A DNA stretch of 64,000 nt from Candidatus Sulfopaludibacter sp. SbA3 (lineage in GTDB: Bacteria; Acidobacteriota; Terriglobia; Bryobacterales; Bryobacteraceae): the NCBI GenBank assembly GCA_945893365.1, contig CAMDED010000001.1, positions 62,001 to 126,000 on the forward strand. The letters run 5' to 3'. Shown piece after piece: positions 16,943 through 25,005 of this stretch. The notes under the pieces were generated by a model that saw only the letters and a list, made by a program, of their open reading frames with translations, was not told where the DNA came from and did not search any database. The position numbers were made by a program, and so were the translations under genes. Positions within the stretch are counted from its first letter, which is position 1. Each line of letters begins with the position of its first letter.

Positions 16943-17326
16943 ATGACAATCGGACATGGCATTGACCTCGTTGAGCATGATTCGTTTGCTCGCCTTGTCG
17001 CTCAAGAAGATGCGTTTCTGAAGCGATGCTTTACGGAGACCGAAATCACGATTGGGAAGGCATCTGCAGACTCGGTGCAATGGTTCGCCAGTCGATTCGC
17101 GACCAAGGAAGCCGTGATGAAGGCCCTTGGAACGGGTTGGACACAAGGAATCTCTTGGCATGAGATCATCGCCTTTCCACTCCCGACCGGAGGGATGACT
17201 GTTAAGCTGTCGGGAAGGACGGCCTCGATTGCCGAGCAGAAGAACATCCGCCGATGGTTACTTTCGATCAGCCATACCAAACACTTTTCCACAGCCAGTG
17301 TCATCGCAACCGACGAGAGCGAATAG
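16943..17326 (+). CDS. acpS: Holo-[acyl-carrier-protein] synthase
   Basis: A 127-aa AcpS-type phosphopantetheinyl transferase. The metal-binding residues are visible: GHGIDLVE with D8 and RFATKEAVMKALG with E56; LSISHTK is near the end. It transfers 4'-phosphopantetheine from CoA to a serine of a carrier protein. GGAGGAG precedes the ATG. It is unusual on a mobile element. The neighbouring minus-strand operon, which converges on it with nine bases between, begins with a carrier-protein-like gene, the obvious candidate substrate. A host AcpS would normally do housekeeping, so this copy is probably dedicated. Confidence 0.9.
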   Translation: MTIGHGIDLVEHDSFARLVAQEDAFLKRCFTETEITIGKASADSVQWFASRFATKEAVMKALGTGWTQGISWHEIIAFPLPTGGMTVKLSGRTASIAEQKNIRRWLLSISHTKHFSTASVIATDESE

Positions 17327-17335
17327 CTGCGCCAT

Positions 17336-18220
17336 CTACGCCGCGCGATGACTAAGACGACGATTCTCCAAGTCGACGACCACAGTTCCGCCCTTGCCGC
17401 GAGTGACTTCACGCCAAACCTCGTAGGCGTTGATGATCGTTCTTTCCCAATCACCCACAGATCGGCGTCCAACTTCGAGGGACTCCGTGTTGCTCTTGAT
17501 TAGCTTGAGCAGATCGTAGTCAAGAGCCTTGATTCCTTCTAGAAACTGGTGCTCCTTTGCGTAGTCGAAGATGATCGCCGAGAGTCCTTCCTCGATCGCT
17601 GTCGCGCGGCCACCGTCTTCGACTTCGTCCGTCTTCGGATTGCTCTTGCGCTTGCATCCAAGGTTCTTTCGCGTCACGGGTGACCACCCAAGACCGGCGG
17701 CGAAGCCAAAGTGGAAAATGTCGTGAAAGCGATAGCCGTCGCTCGAATACGCATTGTCCGTCAAAGGATCTCCAACCTGCGTGCCGTTGATGAACGCCCG
17801 CATCTTGACCGATCCCTTCTCAACTGTGTCACTTATCTGGACTTCAAAGTACCTCGGCAAGCGTTCGCCGGCTGAGTACTCATCATCGAAGAAGCGAAAT
17901 AGGTCGAGCGTCGCCGAACGCGCCTCATGGCCCCAGCGAGCGTGCGTCTTGCGAATGTTCCCAGCCGCAACGTCTTCTAATTGAAGGCCAAACTTCGTCG
18001 CAACCGTAGAGACGTACCAAAGCAAGTCTCCCAGTTCTTCAGCAACCCGTTCATTGAACAAGCGGTGGGCGTCTCCGTCCCGCAGGTGCTTCTTGTATTC
18101 ACTCAACAGCTGACCCGCTTCACCCGCTAAACCGAGGAGCGGAACAATCTTTTGGTCATGCCCCTCGCCCGGCACCTGATCAGTTTCTTTTGCCCTTACT
18201 TGATACTCATCGAACGTCAT
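17336..18220 (-). CDS. MazG-type nucleotide pyrophosphohydrolase with C-terminal domain
   Basis: Residues 1-95 form a MazG-like all-alpha NTP pyrophosphohydrolase: GLAGEAGQLLSE (E34, E41) and EELGDLLWYV (E62, D65) supply metal ligands. Position 37 is Q where many relatives have E. The remaining 200 residues include GYRFHDIFHFGFAAGLGWSP and EDGGRATAIEEGLSAII, a conserved-looking helical domain of MazG-related proteins. Such enzymes hydrolyse NTP or dNTP to the monophosphate plus pyrophosphate. The start overlaps the kinase stop as ATGA, so it is the last gene of the operon. It may remove a canonical or alarm nucleotide. Confidence 0.8.
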   Translation of the reverse strand: MTFDEYQVRAKETDQVPGEGHDQKIVPLLGLAGEAGQLLSEYKKHLRDGDAHRLFNERVAEELGDLLWYVSTVATKFGLQLEDVAAGNIRKTHARWGHEARSATLDLFRFFDDEYSAGERLPRYFEVQISDTVEKGSVKMRAFINGTQVGDPLTDNAYSSDGYRFHDIFHFGFAAGLGWSPVTRKNLGCKRKSNPKTDEVEDGGRATAIEEGLSAIIFDYAKEHQFLEGIKALDYDLLKLIKSNTESLEVGRRSVGDWERTIINAYEVWREVTRGKGGTVVVDLENRRLSHRAA

Positions 18221-19938
18221 ACAGCCTCCTTCGTTTGGGGTTGAGGTTTCGACATTGCGGCGATCCGCTCATTGATCCCCCACTTGGGGGGATACCAATA
18301 ACTAATCGGGGCCGGGTTCTGAGAGAATCTCTGTTTGATTCGGGTACGACCGCTGATCCCGGCGATTTCTGGGTGGTGGACCCGCGAGTATTTGTCCACC
18401 TCGCAGAAGAGGTTTTGGCAGTCGATCAGTTGAAGTGGCCTCCCCCACAGAGAGCGGAAATGCAGACCAAGACGCTCAAACTCTCGATCCTGCTGATCCG
18501 CGATAAACCGAATCAGTTCTGGCTCGTTGAGGCCACCGAGGTCAATGAAGCACTTTCGAATCCCGTCCAAAGCACCAGGCCCCGGAACGACAAAGTCACG
18601 CTCGCTGAAAGATGTCAGCTCGCTGTAATTGAGATCAATGATGTACTGGTAGGCGAGGAACTCCCCAATCATCGGATAGCTCAACAGAATGTCGAACCCC
18701 TGATGCATCGTCTTTGCGTCCTGAATCTTTCGAGGCGCATCATCGGCCATCATTCTTTCGAGGAGACGCAAATGGTTTCGGTGTTTCGTGCTTGATCCCA
18801 GAATGCGGCCTCCGGAAGGCATGATGTAGGCGCCGGAGTAGATTCGTTCTCCGCGAGCCATCGCTCGCGTTAGCACATCATCGTATCGGTCAAACGAGTA
18901 CTCGGAATACAGAATCGGCCCAATGGCACGCTCAAGCAGCTTCCAAGTATCAATCTTGTTGAACAACTTGAAGAGAAGGATGCGGAAGAAGACCTCTTCG
19001 GAGTCGGTCGGATATTGCTCTCTGTAAATCACGCTCCTGATGAGGAATTGACTGACGCGATCAGAGGCCCGGTAGGCATTGGTGAATTTGAACGTCTGGA
19101 GAATCGGGTCGGCTGTCCAGGGCGCAGGCCGTCCTTCAAGTCTTCTGAAAAACACTCCTTGTCGCTCAGCCGCAAATTTCCAGTACGTATCATAAGCCGC
19201 CGTCGCTTTGATCGGCGATAGATGCGTAAGCACTATTGGCGCAGATGCGGGCTGCTCAGGAACCGTCAGGTCAATCAATGTCTCTTGCCGCGACGACGCA
19301 CCAGCGTCGGCCACTTGCTTGGTTAACGCTTTCAAAATGGAATCGCACGCGGCCTCCGAGCTCGGTGAATCATCTAGAAACAGCACCGGGGCTGCAGTTC
19401 GCTCGCGCATAGCCAAGTCGCTGTATTGAATCTGGAGCTTCTTCCACTCCGACATATCCACATTCCGATTGATGGGTGTGCTTCGGCGAACCAAAATAGT
19501 CAAGGCGGGTTGAGTCCTCCCCCATGCCTCGCGTTCTACATTAATCATGGCGTCCAATAGATTCGCTGAAACGCCGTCAACCCGTCCGTACACCCATGTT
19601 GACCACCAGTACCTGTCGAGGATGACGGTCATACCATCCCGTAGCCAGCGTTGAAGCTTGGTTTCAATGACGTCGAGGTGCGCGGCAATGTGGAGCAACT
19701 GTTTGCTAGCCGCCGTCATGTTCTTGATCCCAAACCGCAGCGGGTCGTGGTGAACGGCGTAGACATGCGCCCCAAGGGTTTCGGGTTCGCGCCCCGGAAA
19801 ACTCAGAACCGCTGTCTGCTCGCCTGACTCCTCAAGTCGCCGCGCCAAGAGCGCAGCTAGCGTTGACTTTCCAACGCCGTCCGGCCCTTCAAGCACTATC
19901 AACCGTCCCCGTGTTCTTGTTGCTTTCCGCCTCATCAT
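18217..19938 (-). CDS. Fused thymidylate-kinase-like and 5-hmdU-DNA-kinase-type helical protein
   Basis: Two domains in 573 aa. Residues 1-210 are a thymidylate-kinase-type P-loop kinase: LEGPDGVGKST (18-26) and a DRYWWSTWVYG lid/base motif. Residues about 225-573 resemble the helical domain called HMUDK_hel, earlier named glutamyl/putrescinyl-thymine pyrophosphorylase: FFRRLEGRPAPWTADPILQ, KFTNAYRASDRVSQFLIR, ILLFKLFNKIDTW, then LQLIDCQNLFCEVDKY. In phages with hypermodified thymine this family phosphorylates 5-hydroxymethyl-dU in DNA. The match is from memory but extends over the whole domain. It sits between a ThyA-like gene and MazG. Confidence 0.75.
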   Translation of the reverse strand: MMRRKATRTRGRLIVLEGPDGVGKSTLAALLARRLEESGEQTAVLSFPGREPETLGAHVYAVHHDPLRFGIKNMTAASKQLLHIAAHLDVIETKLQRWLRDGMTVILDRYWWSTWVYGRVDGVSANLLDAMINVEREAWGRTQPALTILVRRSTPINRNVDMSEWKKLQIQYSDLAMRERTAAPVLFLDDSPSSEAACDSILKALTKQVADAGASSRQETLIDLTVPEQPASAPIVLTHLSPIKATAAYDTYWKFAAERQGVFFRRLEGRPAPWTADPILQTFKFTNAYRASDRVSQFLIRSVIYREQYPTDSEEVFFRILLFKLFNKIDTWKLLERAIGPILYSEYSFDRYDDVLTRAMARGERIYSGAYIMPSGGRILGSSTKHRNHLRLLERMMADDAPRKIQDAKTMHQGFDILLSYPMIGEFLAYQYIIDLNYSELTSFSERDFVVPGPGALDGIRKCFIDLGGLNEPELIRFIADQQDREFERLGLHFRSLWGRPLQLIDCQNLFCEVDKYSRVHHPEIAGISGRTRIKQRFSQNPAPISYWYPPKWGINERIAAMSKPQPQTKEAV

Positions 19939-19947
19939 TGAACTCAG

Positions 19948-20733
19948 TTAAGCGGCTGCCGCTGGGCTGCACAGAAGTTCCGCTGCGTGTTTCAGGTCCT
20001 TCACCACGGGATTCGATTTTGTGAGCATCTCCAACTCCGCGACGCCGATGGTGATATTGACTCGTTCCAGCGTGAGGCCCATTTCGCCAGCCATGAATGC
20101 GCCGAGCCGACAGAGTCCCAGGTAATTACCGTAAGCTTTTTGGAACAGCGACTGCTTGGCGTAAAAGGCGTTCATTATGAGAGAGGTTCCTTCGGGGACA
20201 AAACTTATTTGTTGAAGACAGGGGAAGCCGAGTTGTGCGTCTGGAATGTGGTCGCGACGCGGGTCGAACACACAGGCTTGGAGCGCACTGCGACGGACGC
20301 TCGCGCGGTTGTGGTACTGGCCGATGATCCATTCCAGTTGGTTGATGTTTTTGCCTTCAGGGTGCCAGCGAATCAACCGTTCAAAATACAGGCCGCGTCG
20401 ATTCTGCCTTTTGGCCAAGGCTTGGAGGCGTGGGAAGCTTTGAATATAGAGTTCGTATAGGCGCTGGCGATCACACTTCGCCAGCCGCCAGAGAGACTCC
20501 GGAAAAATGGTGTTTGCGACGGTGTGAGCTGACTGCTCGTTCGCCGTTTCAAGTGCGGCATCAACGGTGGCACGAAATACCACGTCCTCCGGGACTTGGT
20601 TCTGGTCGAATCCTGTAATGCTGACTATGAGCGGGGAAATCGTCTTTCCGGGGTGAGAGAGCACGTGAAGGATCGTCTTCGCCCATGCGCGCGAAATGCT
20701 CGGCTCGTTGATGAGAAGTGGGCTAGTGCTCAT
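19948..20733 (-). CDS. Thymidylate-synthase-like protein
   Basis: A 261-aa protein with a distant ThyA/dCMP-hydroxymethylase pattern: GFPCLQQISF carries the candidate nucleophile C172 and KAYGNYLGLCRLGAFMAGE provides the asparagine N203 that matches the pyrimidine-selecting position. The histidine that follows cysteine in true ThyA is leucine here, so it is divergent and may make a hydroxymethyl or other 5-substituted pyrimidine. The ATG at 20733 is chosen because an ideal AGGAGG lies nine bases before it. The gene overlaps the upstream protease gene by 11 bases. Its exact product is unknown. Confidence 0.7.
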   Translation of the reverse strand: MSTSPLLINEPSISRAWAKTILHVLSHPGKTISPLIVSITGFDQNQVPEDVVFRATVDAALETANEQSAHTVANTIFPESLWRLAKCDRQRLYELYIQSFPRLQALAKRQNRRGLYFERLIRWHPEGKNINQLEWIIGQYHNRASVRRSALQACVFDPRRDHIPDAQLGFPCLQQISFVPEGTSLIMNAFYAKQSLFQKAYGNYLGLCRLGAFMAGEMGLTLERVNITIGVAELEMLTKSNPVVKDLKHAAELLCSPAAAA

Positions 20734-21595
20734 CGTCTGGAACCTCCTCAAGGTGTCTAAACTTGCTCAATCCTACAAACTGAAAGCGGCTCACCCGAAC
20801 AAATCGTGAGTGCCCATTCGGTTTAGTTGCCAATCGGCCCAAGCCGGGATTGACAGCTTGGAACAGTTCCCCGATCTCAAGACTGCCGCAATGACGTAGG
20901 GATGCGCCCTCAACAATCGTGTGCTTTGGGGCCAGTGCGAGAGTTTCGACCTCAATGTCCACGGTGGGAGCCGTCCAGTGCTCGTCCACGACGACCAAGG
21001 CTTCTTGGACATCCCGCCCCAGTATGAGCTTGCGAATCTCTTTTGGAGAAGAGCGGCCCATCTCCTTGGCACGCTCGGGGCCGATAAGCTGAGTACCGTA
21101 CGCCAAGTGGTTAACGAGAGTGTCGTAGCCGACCCCAAAGTTGCATGAGATTTCGAAGAGTTGCCGGGGCGTTGCCTTGTCAGGAGTCGTACCACGAACC
21201 GCGAAGGCCCGTTTGAGCCCCACATGCGGCATGAGCAGTGCTGCGGAAAAGGCATTGACCAGAAACTCATCCGGCTGCCAAGCAGTGCTTGACGTTGCTT
21301 CTTGAAGTTCGTCAACGGTTGATCCGTGACCGAAAACGTGGTGGCCAAGTTCGTGCCCACAGGTGAAATTGCGTCGCGCCAAAGGACGCCTTGCGCCGAT
21401 CACAATCTTGGCTGGCGTTCCCCGGTAATACATTCCCTCCATTGAATTGATCTCCGCGAACCGCACCTGAACGCCCACCTTGTCGCAGGCGTCGTACACG
21501 CAAATCGGGGAGTGAAGGTCAGCACCGACTTGCTGCCGCACTCGCAATGCGGCCTGCATCCCTCTGGTGGCCAGTTGACTCGATTGGCTCTTCAA
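20723..21595 (-). CDS. ImmA/IrrE-family metallopeptidase
   Basis: The HExxH zinc motif is HELGHHVFGH (H81, E82, H85), preceded by RNFTCG, as in ImmA/IrrE proteins. The protein is 290 aa from a TTG start at 21595 that has a perfect AGGAGAAATAGCA before it; an ATG at 21559 is the alternative. Relatives cleave a partner XRE repressor in response to a signal. The preceding gene is an XRE regulator, completing the classic pair. The last 100 residues are unlike ImmA and could sense a ligand. A regulatory role for the downstream nucleotide genes is likely. Confidence 0.85.
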   Translation of the reverse strand: MKSQSSQLATRGMQAALRVRQQVGADLHSPICVYDACDKVGVQVRFAEINSMEGMYYRGTPAKIVIGARRPLARRNFTCGHELGHHVFGHGSTVDELQEATSSTAWQPDEFLVNAFSAALLMPHVGLKRAFAVRGTTPDKATPRQLFEISCNFGVGYDTLVNHLAYGTQLIGPERAKEMGRSSPKEIRKLILGRDVQEALVVVDEHWTAPTVDIEVETLALAPKHTIVEGASLRHCGSLEIGELFQAVNPGLGRLATKPNGHSRFVRVSRFQFVGLSKFRHLEEVPDDEH

Positions 21596-21597
21596 TG

Positions 21598-21936
21598 CTA
21601 TTTCTCCTGCCGAATGGTGGCCAATAACTTCATCAATCTGTCCAAGTCTTCGGATTTGAGTTTCTGAAGTTCTCGCGCGGCTAACTGAAGCTTTGCCGCG
21701 TCCGGGCTACTGCCTTCGTCTTCGCCCAGTAGCCACGATGTACTCACGTCGAAGTGACCCGCAAGTTGTTCAAGCTCCTCGGCTGAAACTCGACGATTTC
21801 CTGCTTCCATCTCAGTTACCGAGGGCCGGTGGAGGCCCATAAGTTTCCCGACCTGACCTTGGGATAAGCCTGCCATCTCCCGCGCCATCCTGATTCGCGC
21901 GCCGATGTCGGCCCGCTTCGAGTCTTCTTTCTTCAT
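21598..21936 (-). CDS. XRE-family transcriptional regulator
   Basis: A 112-aa protein with an N-terminal helix-turn-helix of the Cro/C1 type (IRMAREMAGLSQGQVGKLMG, then HRPSVTEMEAG). The ATG at 21936 is preferred because it overlaps the stop of the preceding gene as ATGA, with GGGGAGCC upstream. The C-terminal 45 residues form charged helices that could dimerise or be the site of ImmA cleavage. A perfect 17-bp palindrome upstream of the operon is a natural binding site. The pairing with the ImmA/IrrE gene suggests derepression by proteolysis. Confidence 0.85.
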   Translation of the reverse strand: MKKEDSKRADIGARIRMAREMAGLSQGQVGKLMGLHRPSVTEMEAGNRRVSAEELEQLAGHFDVSTSWLLGEDEGSSPDAAKLQLAARELQKLKSEDLDRLMKLLATIRQEK

Positions 21937-22226
21937 TTGCTGGCTCCCCGTTTTTTCACCACGCTGCATATCAGTTTCGCGCTTTCCTCAATCGTCAACA
22001 GGCGTTTGTTGTCGTCCACAAATACGTTAAGTTCCAGCGGGATCTCAATCCCAAGACCAATGGCGACCAGACCTGTGACTACGACGCCAAGCGGGCTGTC
22101 AAAGCCTTTCAAGTCCTTCATAGGGCATGATTTAATTGTTAGCGTTGGTTCGGATTCACCAGTGTCCCGCTGGACAGCGCAAATTGTCTCCATCAGTTTT
22201 GCTTGAATCTCTTCTGTTGTTGGCAT
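21933..22226 (-). CDS. Acyl-carrier-protein-like protein
   Basis: A 97-aa protein with the plan of a phosphopantetheine carrier: an N-terminal helix, then LKGFDSPLGVVV in which S44 stands in the position of the DSL serine, then LGIEIPLELNVFV and a C-terminal helix. DSP replaces the usual DSL, so it is divergent. The ATG at 22226 follows AAGGAGCCGCCG; the frame is open further upstream but without ribosome-binding site. It is the first gene of the operon and ends in an ATGA overlap with the XRE gene. The dedicated AcpS gene 5 kb away strengthens the call. It may carry an acyl or aminoacyl group used by the pathway. Confidence 0.6.
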   Translation of the reverse strand: MPTTEEIQAKLMETICAVQRDTGESEPTLTIKSCPMKDLKGFDSPLGVVVTGLVAIGLGIEIPLELNVFVDDNKRLLTIEESAKLICSVVKKRGASK

Positions 22227-22243
22227 CGGCGGCTCCTTGGCTT

Positions 22244-22260
22244 GGTAAGATAATCTTACC
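22244..22260 (-). promoter_or_regulatory. Perfect 17-bp palindrome, likely XRE operator
   Basis: GGTAAGAT and ATCTTACC flank a single central base. It lies 18 bp upstream of the carrier-protein start and overlaps the expected promoter of the minus-strand operon. Size and position fit autoregulation by the XRE protein encoded in the same operon. Confidence 0.7.
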
Positions 22261-22498
22261 ACATGTCGGAGGAGAGTCCAGCGAGATTTGGGTGAGCGGT
22301 TCCGCCCCCTTGGCTTGACCGGCCGATGCGTGACCGAGACGCACCCGATGCGGTGGGTGGAAGTTCCACAGGCTGAAGGAATTGGCAATTTCTCTGGAGT
22401 GGATCGTCGGCGTCCCTTACAATTGGATTGCCCGGGTCCGTTCGGACTAACCTGAACTCAACAATTTCAACCGTCAACACGGGGTGACCACTCAGTGC

Positions 22499-22669
22499 TC
22501 AACTGCGAATGGTTGTGGAAACGGAATTGCGGTCTCTCGACGCCCGCCGACAGAGCAGGTCGTGGGACGCCACGATGTCGGGCGGATTCTCCTCTGCGAG
22601 AACGAGCTAGATGCCGTCTGGATGCTCGCGAATGATTGCTTCTTTGAGTTTGTCGGTCATCGGCTCCAT
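22499..22669 (-). pseudogene. Small reading frame interrupted by an amber codon
   Basis: An ATG at 22669 with AGGAGGACCAGG before it encodes MEPMTDKLKEAIIREHPDGI, then TAG at 22607-22609; the same frame continues for 34 sense codons to a TGA at 22499. It lies 13 bases after the J-domain-like gene. It may be a broken small gene of 55 codons or a functional 20-residue peptide. The rest of the 22227-22682 interval holds the operon promoter and nothing else that I can identify. Confidence 0.3.
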
Positions 22670-22682
22670 CCTGGTCCTCCTG

Positions 22683-24173
22683 TCAATGAAATGCCTCGAT
22701 GTAGTCTGCCTTTTCGCCGGCCTGCTTGAGCACATCGGCCAACCAACGCTTCTTTCTCTTGCCGCGGACCACGCGACCGACAAAGCCTAACGCGGTGGCC
22801 AGATTATCACGATTGCGCCGGATGTCCTCACGCGTGAGCTTGGCGTAGCGTTCCAGAAAATCATCCTGGTTCTCGGGCGTCGCGAAAAGGTACGTGGCGT
22901 GCCCAGGCTCCGGAATTTCCGCAATCAGCACGTTGCGCCACACGAACAAGTATTCATCTCGAAAGAGGAACCACGTCCGGCTGCGTTTGCGGAGCTGCTC
23001 GAAGTAGTAGGGCTCGTAGTCCGGACGCCACGTGACATGCTGAGGCTTCAGATGCGCGGACGCGTTGACCTGATCGAACCAGCGCTCGACCTGCGTGTGC
23101 TCGATGGGGATCTTCTCGCACTGATTGCGAATGTGCTGAACCAGATCGGCGTGCTCGCCGAGAAGGGCATGGATCGTCTGGGCGTGCTGAAGGTCCTCGG
23201 GAACGTTCGAAGGCACGTGAACCTGAAGCCGGGATGGGAGCGCGGCCTGCCATTTTCGGAGAATCCACTCGCCGTTGTACAGGCGGTACTTGCCGGCGTG
23301 AACGAAGGTCGCCTGGACCTCGATACGAGTCCGTAGCCAATGCTTCCAATGGTTCCATGTGAGATCCCAGTTCAGCCCTGGGAGGACATTCGAATCGAGC
23401 CAGACCTCCAGCTTCCGCCGCGGATCGCGGCAGACGACCCGATCCGCGAAAAACTCGCAACGGCGGAGCAGCAGGGTTACCTTGCGTGAGGTCATTTCCG
23501 GCTTATACGCCAGGATCCGGTCAGCGAAGAAAGCGTCTTCGTCGTCGGAGAGATGGCCGTCAACCAGGATCGAGCCGAACCCGCCGTACGGAAACAACGG
23601 CGTGGCATCTTCGTTCTTGCAAAGCGCGTCGTAGCAATTTCTGAGATCGGCGTGTGCCAGAACGTTGAAAGCTCTTTCGACGCAGGGAAGGTCCCGGGCT
23701 TTCGACTCGCATACCTGAAGCTCGAGCGAACGCATCCGCCAAGCGAAGCGGAGTTGATCGAGCGTTGCGGTATGCGGCACGCGGAGAAGCCGGTAAAAAG
23801 ACTGCGGCTCGTCCCCATCAAGCAGGTAGAAGTAGCGCCGGAGCGCTCTGCCGGACAGGAATAAGGCTTTGGGCCCCTCCTTACAATCTGGGAGGTCAGC
23901 GCGGACAAAGGCTTCTCCGTTCTTGCCGGGTTTGGGGAGACCGACGTATCCGATGGTCGCGTGCAGAAGCTGTTGGTGTCGCCGACCCGTCGGGTGCTGG
24001 ATCAAGATTTCGGTGCTCGCCCCTAGAAATCTAAGTTGGTCCCGACGCTGGAGGAACCGAGCAAGAATGCCGGGCGCCTCAGCGGTAGTGCCGTCCTCAA
24101 AGCGGCATTGCAGGGATCCGGTGGAGGTCACGACCTCCGCGATGCTGCGCAACTCGACAGCGCCACCAATCAC
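22683..24173 (-). CDS. J-domain-like protein, about 496 aa
   Basis: A soluble protein in which residues 130-190 (SFYRLLRVPHTATLDQLRFA, then LPCVERAFNVLAHADLRNCY) resemble a DnaJ domain: helix II, helix III and the final DP.R..YD-like helix. The HPD tripeptide needed to stimulate DnaK is absent, so it is degenerate. The rest, including a basic C-terminus (RGKRKKRW), is unknown. The start is uncertain: a GTG at 24173 without clear ribosome-binding site. It is transcribed divergently from PRTRC gene E; J-like genes are common in such neighbourhoods. Confidence 0.55.
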   Translation of the reverse strand: MIGGAVELRSIAEVVTSTGSLQCRFEDGTTAEAPGILARFLQRRDQLRFLGASTEILIQHPTGRRHQQLLHATIGYVGLPKPGKNGEAFVRADLPDCKEGPKALFLSGRALRRYFYLLDGDEPQSFYRLLRVPHTATLDQLRFAWRMRSLELQVCESKARDLPCVERAFNVLAHADLRNCYDALCKNEDATPLFPYGGFGSILVDGHLSDDEDAFFADRILAYKPEMTSRKVTLLLRRCEFFADRVVCRDPRRKLEVWLDSNVLPGLNWDLTWNHWKHWLRTRIEVQATFVHAGKYRLYNGEWILRKWQAALPSRLQVHVPSNVPEDLQHAQTIHALLGEHADLVQHIRNQCEKIPIEHTQVERWFDQVNASAHLKPQHVTWRPDYEPYYFEQLRKRSRTWFLFRDEYLFVWRNVLIAEIPEPGHATYLFATPENQDDFLERYAKLTREDIRRNRDNLATALGFVGRVVRGKRKKRWLADVLKQAGEKADYIEAFH

Positions 24174-24292
24174 ATCAGCAGGATACGGCCAAGAACCCGA
24201 ATCACCAAGCGAGTTTGGCTAGCTCCGCATGATGCTGACAATCAACGAGATATCGGCGGCAATGCCGCCCAGCGACAAGGAGAAACTCAACC

Positions 24293-24817
24293 ATGACCAC
24301 AGAACCTACGGGCCTGTTCCAGGGCCTGGCGCCTCTACTCGTCAATCGGACGGTCATCATGACCGTTGCGGCGGACAGCAAAGGGCTCCTGACTCTCAAC
24401 GTGATCCCGAAGAAAGCAAGAGACGACGAAAGCGACGCGCTGACGACGGCCCTGTGCATTACGGCGAGCGCGGAAGAGCTTGACCGCGACTTGGCCGCAC
24501 AACTCCGCGAATTCACAGATGTGCACGCGAAGGCTGCGACCAACATCCAGAAGGTCAAAGACGAACTGGCTGCCGCCGAGAAGGCCGAACGAGAAGCTGC
24601 CGACGAGCGACGCTCGAAGAAGACGAAAGGCAAGGTCGTTCCACCTACCGCCGGCGCGGACGCGAAACCGGAATCAGTGAAACCAGCAGAATCGGGGCAG
24701 ACATCGCTTGGTCTGTTTGACCAAGGCAACGAACCTGAGGAGGCCTTGTCTGCGAATGCCGCTGATACCGTGAAACAAGCCGCTGTCACTGTCGCAGGGA
24801 ACGATTATCCGGACTAA
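24293..24817 (+). CDS. PRTRC system protein E
   Basis: A 174-aa protein beginning with GLFQGLAPLLVNRTVIMTV and LLTLNVIPKK, then ITASAEELD, the characteristic start of PRTRC protein E, followed by a charged coiled-coil segment rich in A, E and K, and an acidic low-complexity tail. AAGGAGAAACTCAACC precedes the ATG. The PRTRC cassette is found on plasmids and integrated elements; the function of E is unknown. It is the first gene of the cassette here and is cut off from the rest by a reversed two-gene module. Confidence 0.8.
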   Translation: MTTEPTGLFQGLAPLLVNRTVIMTVAADSKGLLTLNVIPKKARDDESDALTTALCITASAEELDRDLAAQLREFTDVHAKAATNIQKVKDELAAAEKAEREAADERRSKKTKGKVVPPTAGADAKPESVKPAESGQTSLGLFDQGNEPEEALSANAADTVKQAAVTVAGNDYPD

Positions 24818-25005
24818 TGACGCCTTGGCGATCCCATTCTCAGACTTGCGCGGGTTACGGCCAAGTGGCTTCGTTAGCTCTCAGTCCCGGTCCGACAAAT
24901 CGGATGCTCGCCCTTGCGCGCCGCAGGAGGGCAACGACGTGCTCACCGGGGAGATAGCCGAGGTGGATGGATGGTGGAGGAGAGCGTTGTCGCTATTCAT
25001 GTTGA

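Noticed and set aside
23359-23908. Several frames on both strands over the J-like gene
   Set aside because: They are serine/arginine-rich shadows of the J-like gene.
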